8,065 nucleotides of DNA from assembly GCA_026786065.1 (NCBI GenBank), contig JAJAYS010000079.1, positions 1 through 8,065 of the forward strand, written 5' to 3'. The stretch is from Polaromonas sp. (lineage in GTDB: Bacteria; Pseudomonadota; Gammaproteobacteria; Burkholderiales; Burkholderiaceae_C). Numbering within the stretch: position 1 is the stretch's first letter; each line of letters begins with the position of its first letter. Position numbers and translations under genes: made by a program. This document shows positions 5,399 through 8,065 of this stretch, piece by piece. A model generated the notes under the pieces. It saw only the letters and a program-made list of their open reading frames with translations. It had not been told where the DNA came from and made no database searches.

Positions 5399-6091
5399 TC
5401 AGATCGCGACCAGCCGCCTGACTCCATCGGCCTGCATGTTTTTGCCGAACCCGCGAGCGATGACTTCCCCACGCTCCATCACCAGGTAGTCGTCGGCCAA
5501 TTCTTCGGCAAAGTCGTAGTACTGCTCAACCAGCAGTATGGCCATGTCGCCCCGGTCGGCCAGCATGCGGATCACGCGGCCGATGTCCTTGATGATGCTG
5601 GGCTGGATGCCCTCGGTCGGCTCGTCAAGAACCAGGAGTTTGGGTTGGGCCGCCAGCGCACGCGCAATCGCCAGCTGTTGCTGCTGCCCGCCTGAAAGGT
5701 CCCCACCGCGCCGGTTCAGCATTGCTTTAAGCACCGGAAACAGCTCGTACAGTTCGCCTGGAATAGGCGCGGCCGCGCTTTTGTAAGCCAGCCCCATGCG
5801 CAGGTTTTCTTCGACGGTCAGCCGCGCAAAGATCTCGCGGCCCTGTGGCACAAAGCCGATGCCGGCGCGTGCCCGTTCATAGGGCGTGGCGCCTTGAATC
5901 GGCTTGCCGTCGAACTCGATGGTCCCGGTCTTGATGGCCACCAGGCCCATCAAGGATTTCAGCAGGGTGGTTTTGCCGACGCCGTTGCGGCCCAGCAGTA
6001 CGGTCACTTTGCCCAGGTGTGTTCGCATGCTCACATCGCGCAGAATGTGCGAGCCGCCGTAGTACTGGTTGATGTTTTTGACGTTCAGCAT
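5399..6091 (-). CDS. urtE: Urea ABC transporter ATP-binding subunit UrtE
   Basis: This cytoplasmic ATPase of 230 residues is one of the two that power the high-affinity urea importer UrtABCDE. The N-terminus MLNVKNINQYYGGSHIL is characteristic of UrtE. Walker A is GRNGVGKTT (34-42), the Q-loop is FVPQGREIF (80-88), the signature is DLSGGQQQQLAIARAL (131-146), Walker B is LLVLDEPTEGIQPS (152-165), and the switch histidine position is a glutamine-bearing LLVEQYY (186-192), as in LivF-like subunits. The ATG at 6091 fits the family's usual length of about 230; an in-frame ATG at 6130 would add 13 residues. It follows urtD after 81 bp and is the last urt gene. It ends 18 bp from the convergent tupA stop, with no obvious terminator between. 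LivF was considered, but the NQYYGGSHIL start and the urtD/urtC partners decide for UrtE. Confidence 0.95.
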   Translation of the reverse strand: MLNVKNINQYYGGSHILRDVSMRTHLGKVTVLLGRNGVGKTTLLKSLMGLVAIKTGTIEFDGKPIQGATPYERARAGIGFVPQGREIFARLTVEENLRMGLAYKSAAAPIPGELYELFPVLKAMLNRRGGDLSGGQQQQLAIARALAAQPKLLVLDEPTEGIQPSIIKDIGRVIRMLADRGDMAILLVEQYYDFAEELADDYLVMERGEVIARGFGKNMQADGVRRLVAI

Positions 6092-6172
6092 GGGGTGTTT
6101 TTCGCCAGGTTTTTCGGACCTTCGAAGCATGGCTGGCCTGCCTGCAAGTTGGCAACGTCAAACCTGACCATC

Positions 6173-7066
6173 TCACCGACCAAGATAAACCTCGATGACC
6201 CGTTCATCCTGCTGCACCTCATCGAGCGTGCCCTGCGCCAGCACAGACCCATCGCACAACACGGTGACGATCTCGGAAATCGTCTTGATGAAGCTCATGT
6301 CGTGTTCCACCACCATCAGCGAATGCTTGCCCTTGAGCGTGAGGAAGAGTTCAGCAGTGCGGGCGGTTTCTTCATCGGTCATGCCCGCCACCGGCTCGTC
6401 AAGCAGCAGCAGCTTGGGGTCTTGCATCAGCAGCATGCCGATCTCCAGCCACTGCTTTTGCCCGTGGCTCAGGTTGCCAGCCATGCGGTTCACGCTGTCG
6501 GACAAATGAATCGTCACCAGGATATCGGCGAGCCGGTCGCTCTGCCCCGAGTCGAGCCGGAAGAACATCGACGACCAGACATTGCGCTCATGGCCTTTGT
6601 TGGTTTTGAGCGCGAGTTCCAGGTTCTCAAACACTGTGAGCTGCTCGAACACCGTCGGCTTCTGGAACTTGCGACCTATGCCAAGCTGCGCAATCTGCGG
6701 CTCGGTGTGGCGCAGCAGGTCAATCGTGCTGCCGAAAAAAACCGTGCCTTCGTCAGGCCGAGTCTTGCCGGTGATGATGTCCATCATGGTCGTCTTGCCT
6801 GCGCCGTTGGGACCGATGATGCAGTGCAACTCGCCCGGCGCAATGTCCAGCGACAGCTTGTTAATGGCCTTGAAGCCGTCGAAACTCACGCTCACGTCTT
6901 CCAGGTAAAGAATCCTGCCGTGTGCCACATCCACTTCGCCGCGGGTGGCAATACGGCCTGCACTAACGCTGCGCCCGCCCGATGCGGTATTGCCCCTGCC
7001 CGCCTGCAGCGCGGCCTGACGCTCTGCGATACGTGCCGCGCCCTGGTCGAGCAGGTCGGGTGTCAT
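6173..7066 (-). CDS. urtD: Urea ABC transporter ATP-binding subunit UrtD
   Basis: This is the second ATPase of the urea importer, 297 residues. Walker A is GPNGAGKTT (85-93), the Q-loop region is GIGRKFQKPTVF (129-140), the signature is the UrtD-type NLSHGQKQWLEIGMLL (198-213), Walker B is LLLLDEPVAGM (219-229) and the switch histidine is in VVEHDM (252-257). The C-terminus ends in VIEVYLGR, typical of the family. The ATPase fold begins near residue 52; the first 50 residues are a low-complexity, Ala/Arg/Gly-rich extension that varies among homologues. The ATG at 7066 overlaps the urtC stop in ATGA, so translational coupling supports this start despite the long extension. The histidine in the signature (LSHGQ rather than LSGGQ) is normal for UrtD and LivG relatives and is not a defect. 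Confidence 0.95.
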   Translation of the reverse strand: MTPDLLDQGAARIAERQAALQAGRGNTASGGRSVSAGRIATRGEVDVAHGRILYLEDVSVSFDGFKAINKLSLDIAPGELHCIIGPNGAGKTTMMDIITGKTRPDEGTVFFGSTIDLLRHTEPQIAQLGIGRKFQKPTVFEQLTVFENLELALKTNKGHERNVWSSMFFRLDSGQSDRLADILVTIHLSDSVNRMAGNLSHGQKQWLEIGMLLMQDPKLLLLDEPVAGMTDEETARTAELFLTLKGKHSLMVVEHDMSFIKTISEIVTVLCDGSVLAQGTLDEVQQDERVIEVYLGR

Positions 7067-8065
7067 GTATTACCGCCCTTCAACTTCTTGATTAGCCCGA
7101 TTACACCGTTGGGCAAAAACAGCGTCACCGCAATAAACAGCAGGCCCAGGAAGTACAGCCAGTATTCGGGATACGCCACCGTCAGCCAGCTCTTGGCACC
7201 GTTGACGATGAAGGCGCCGGCGATGGGGCCTATGAGTGTGGCGCGCCCGCCGACGGCGGCCCAGATCGCCATTTCAATCGAGTTGGCCGGGCTCATTTCG
7301 CTCGGGTTGATGATGCCGACCTGCGGCACGTACAGCGCACCGGCAATGCCGCACATCACCGCAGAAATCGTCCAGATCGTCAGCTTGTAGCCGATGGGGT
7401 TGTAGCCCGAGAACATCACGCGTGTCTCTGCATCGCGAATCGCCTGCAGCACCCGGCCGAACTTGCTGCGCACCAGCCATTTGGCAAACAAGAAAAAGCC
7501 CATCAGGCTCAAACCCGTGATGACAAACAGGGCCATGCGCATGTTGGGCGTGGCAATCGGCGTGTCCAGGATGCGCTTGAAATCGGTGAAGCCGTTGTTG
7601 CCGCCGAAGCCGGTCTCATTGCGGAAGAACAGCAGCATGGCCGCAAACGTCATGGCCTGCGTGATGATGGAAAAGTACACGCCCTTGATGCGCGAGCGGA
7701 AAGCGAAGTAGCCAAACACAAACGCCGCGATGCCCGGCACCAACACGATCAAAAATAGCGTGGCGATGAAGCTGTCGCTAAAGGTCCAGTGCCAGGGCAG
7801 CTCTTTCCAGTCGAGGAACACCATGAAGTCGGGCAGGTCGCTTTTGTAATTGCCGTCGCGGCCGATCTGGCGCATCAAATACATGCCCATCACATATCCG
7901 CCCAGCGCAAAAAACAGGCCATGCCCCAGAGACAGGATGCCGGTGTAGCCCCAGATCAGGTCCATAGCCAGGGCCACGATGGCGTAACACATGATCTTGC
8001 CGACCAGCGCCACCGCGTAAGTGCTCATGTGGAACATGCTGCCCTGCGGCACCAGCAGGTTGAGC
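7063..8065 (-). CDS. urtC: Urea ABC transporter permease UrtC (5' end outside window)
   Basis: This inner-membrane permease pairs with UrtB to form the urea channel. About 333 residues are visible, and the frame is open at the right edge. The first readable residues, LNLLVPQGS (GTG at 8052 encodes the Val), match an internal conserved segment, so the GTG is not the start and about 40 residues are missing. Family marks include DLIWGYTGILSLGHGLFFALGGYVMGMYLM (in two parts, about 35-65), LPDFMVFLDW, the loop SRIKGVYFSIITQAMTF, FGGNNGFTDF, and the cytoplasmic EAA-like stretch VLQAIRDAETRVMFSGYN. The C-terminal part WAAVGGRATLIGPIAGAF and FLPNGVIGL are shared with the LivM/UrtC group. Around eight hydrophobic segments can be seen. 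The insert with DWKELPWHW is typical of UrtC and not of LivM. urtB and urtA should lie beyond the edge. Confidence 0.95.
   Translation of the reverse strand, partial: LNLLVPQGSMFHMSTYAVALVGKIMCYAIVALAMDLIWGYTGILSLGHGLFFALGGYVMGMYLMRQIGRDGNYKSDLPDFMVFLDWKELPWHWTFSDSFIATLFLIVLVPGIAAFVFGYFAFRSRIKGVYFSIITQAMTFAAMLLFFRNETGFGGNNGFTDFKRILDTPIATPNMRMALFVITGLSLMGFFLFAKWLVRSKFGRVLQAIRDAETRVMFSGYNPIGYKLTIWTISAVMCGIAGALYVPQVGIINPSEMSPANSIEMAIWAAVGGRATLIGPIAGAFIVNGAKSWLTVAYPEYWLYFLGLLFIAVTLFLPNGVIGLIKKLKGGNT

Noticed and set aside
5894..7390. A 498-codon open frame on the plus strand opposite urtE, urtD and the end of urtC.
   Set aside because: It is antisense to three strongly recognisable urt genes, shows no domain, and has a His/Gln-rich composition typical of antisense frames in GC-rich DNA.
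5399..8065. Assignment of the minus-strand block as a branched-chain amino acid importer (LivM/LivG/LivF).
   Set aside because: NQYYGGSHIL in UrtE, LSHGQKQWLEIGMLL in UrtD and the DWKELPWHW insert in UrtC are urea-transporter features.

Overview
The window is a high-GC stretch of a Gram-negative chromosome, most likely from a betaproteobacterium of the Burkholderiales, Comamonadaceae-like. This rests on codon use, on protein families resembling those of that group, and on a low-GC repeat at about 4573-4635 that resembles a dispersed repeat I recall from Comamonadaceae genomes. I could not run a search, so the taxonomy is an inference. No rRNA, tRNA, CRISPR array, transposase or integrase is visible.

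Layout from left to right. (1) Positions 1-914 (+) hold the C-terminal two thirds of a sigma-54 enhancer-binding activator of AcoR-like type, cut by the window edge. (2) Positions 952-1557 (-) hold an amino-acid-kinase-fold protein that most resembles the MfnE-like small kinases of methanofuran-type cofactor synthesis, known in methanogens and in methylotrophs that use the tetrahydromethanopterin C1 pathway. A sigma-54-like -24/-12 element lies 125 bp upstream of its preferred start. (3) Positions 1558-1869 are non-coding and contain that promoter candidate and two inverted repeats. (4) Positions 1870-2991 (-) hold a one-component regulator with a ModE-type DNA-binding domain joined to a periplasmic-binding-protein-like sensor domain. 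It is divergent from (5) a tightly coupled tungstate ABC importer at 3100-5380 (+), in the order permease (tupB), ATPase (tupC), binding protein (tupA). A 13-bp palindrome in the 108-bp divergent spacer is a candidate operator. (6) Convergent to it, on the minus strand from 8065 to 5399, lie the last three genes of a urea ABC importer, urtC (cut by the right edge), urtD and urtE. urtA and urtB would be expected beyond the right edge.

Functionally, the tup block imports tungstate for tungsto- or molybdopterin enzymes such as formate dehydrogenases or aldehyde oxidoreductases, and its divergent regulator probably senses the oxyanion. The left end hints at C1 metabolism: an MfnE-like kinase may be under control of the neighbouring sigma-54 activator. 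W-dependent formate oxidation would fit downstream of a H4MPT/methanofuran formaldehyde-oxidation route, but that link is an inference from neighbourhood only. The urt block is an ordinary nitrogen-scavenging locus.

Most individual genes are known families. The points that merit a second look are the divergent MfnE-like kinase with its putative sigma-54 promoter, the dispersed repeat that encodes most of the TupA signal peptide, and the candidate operator.
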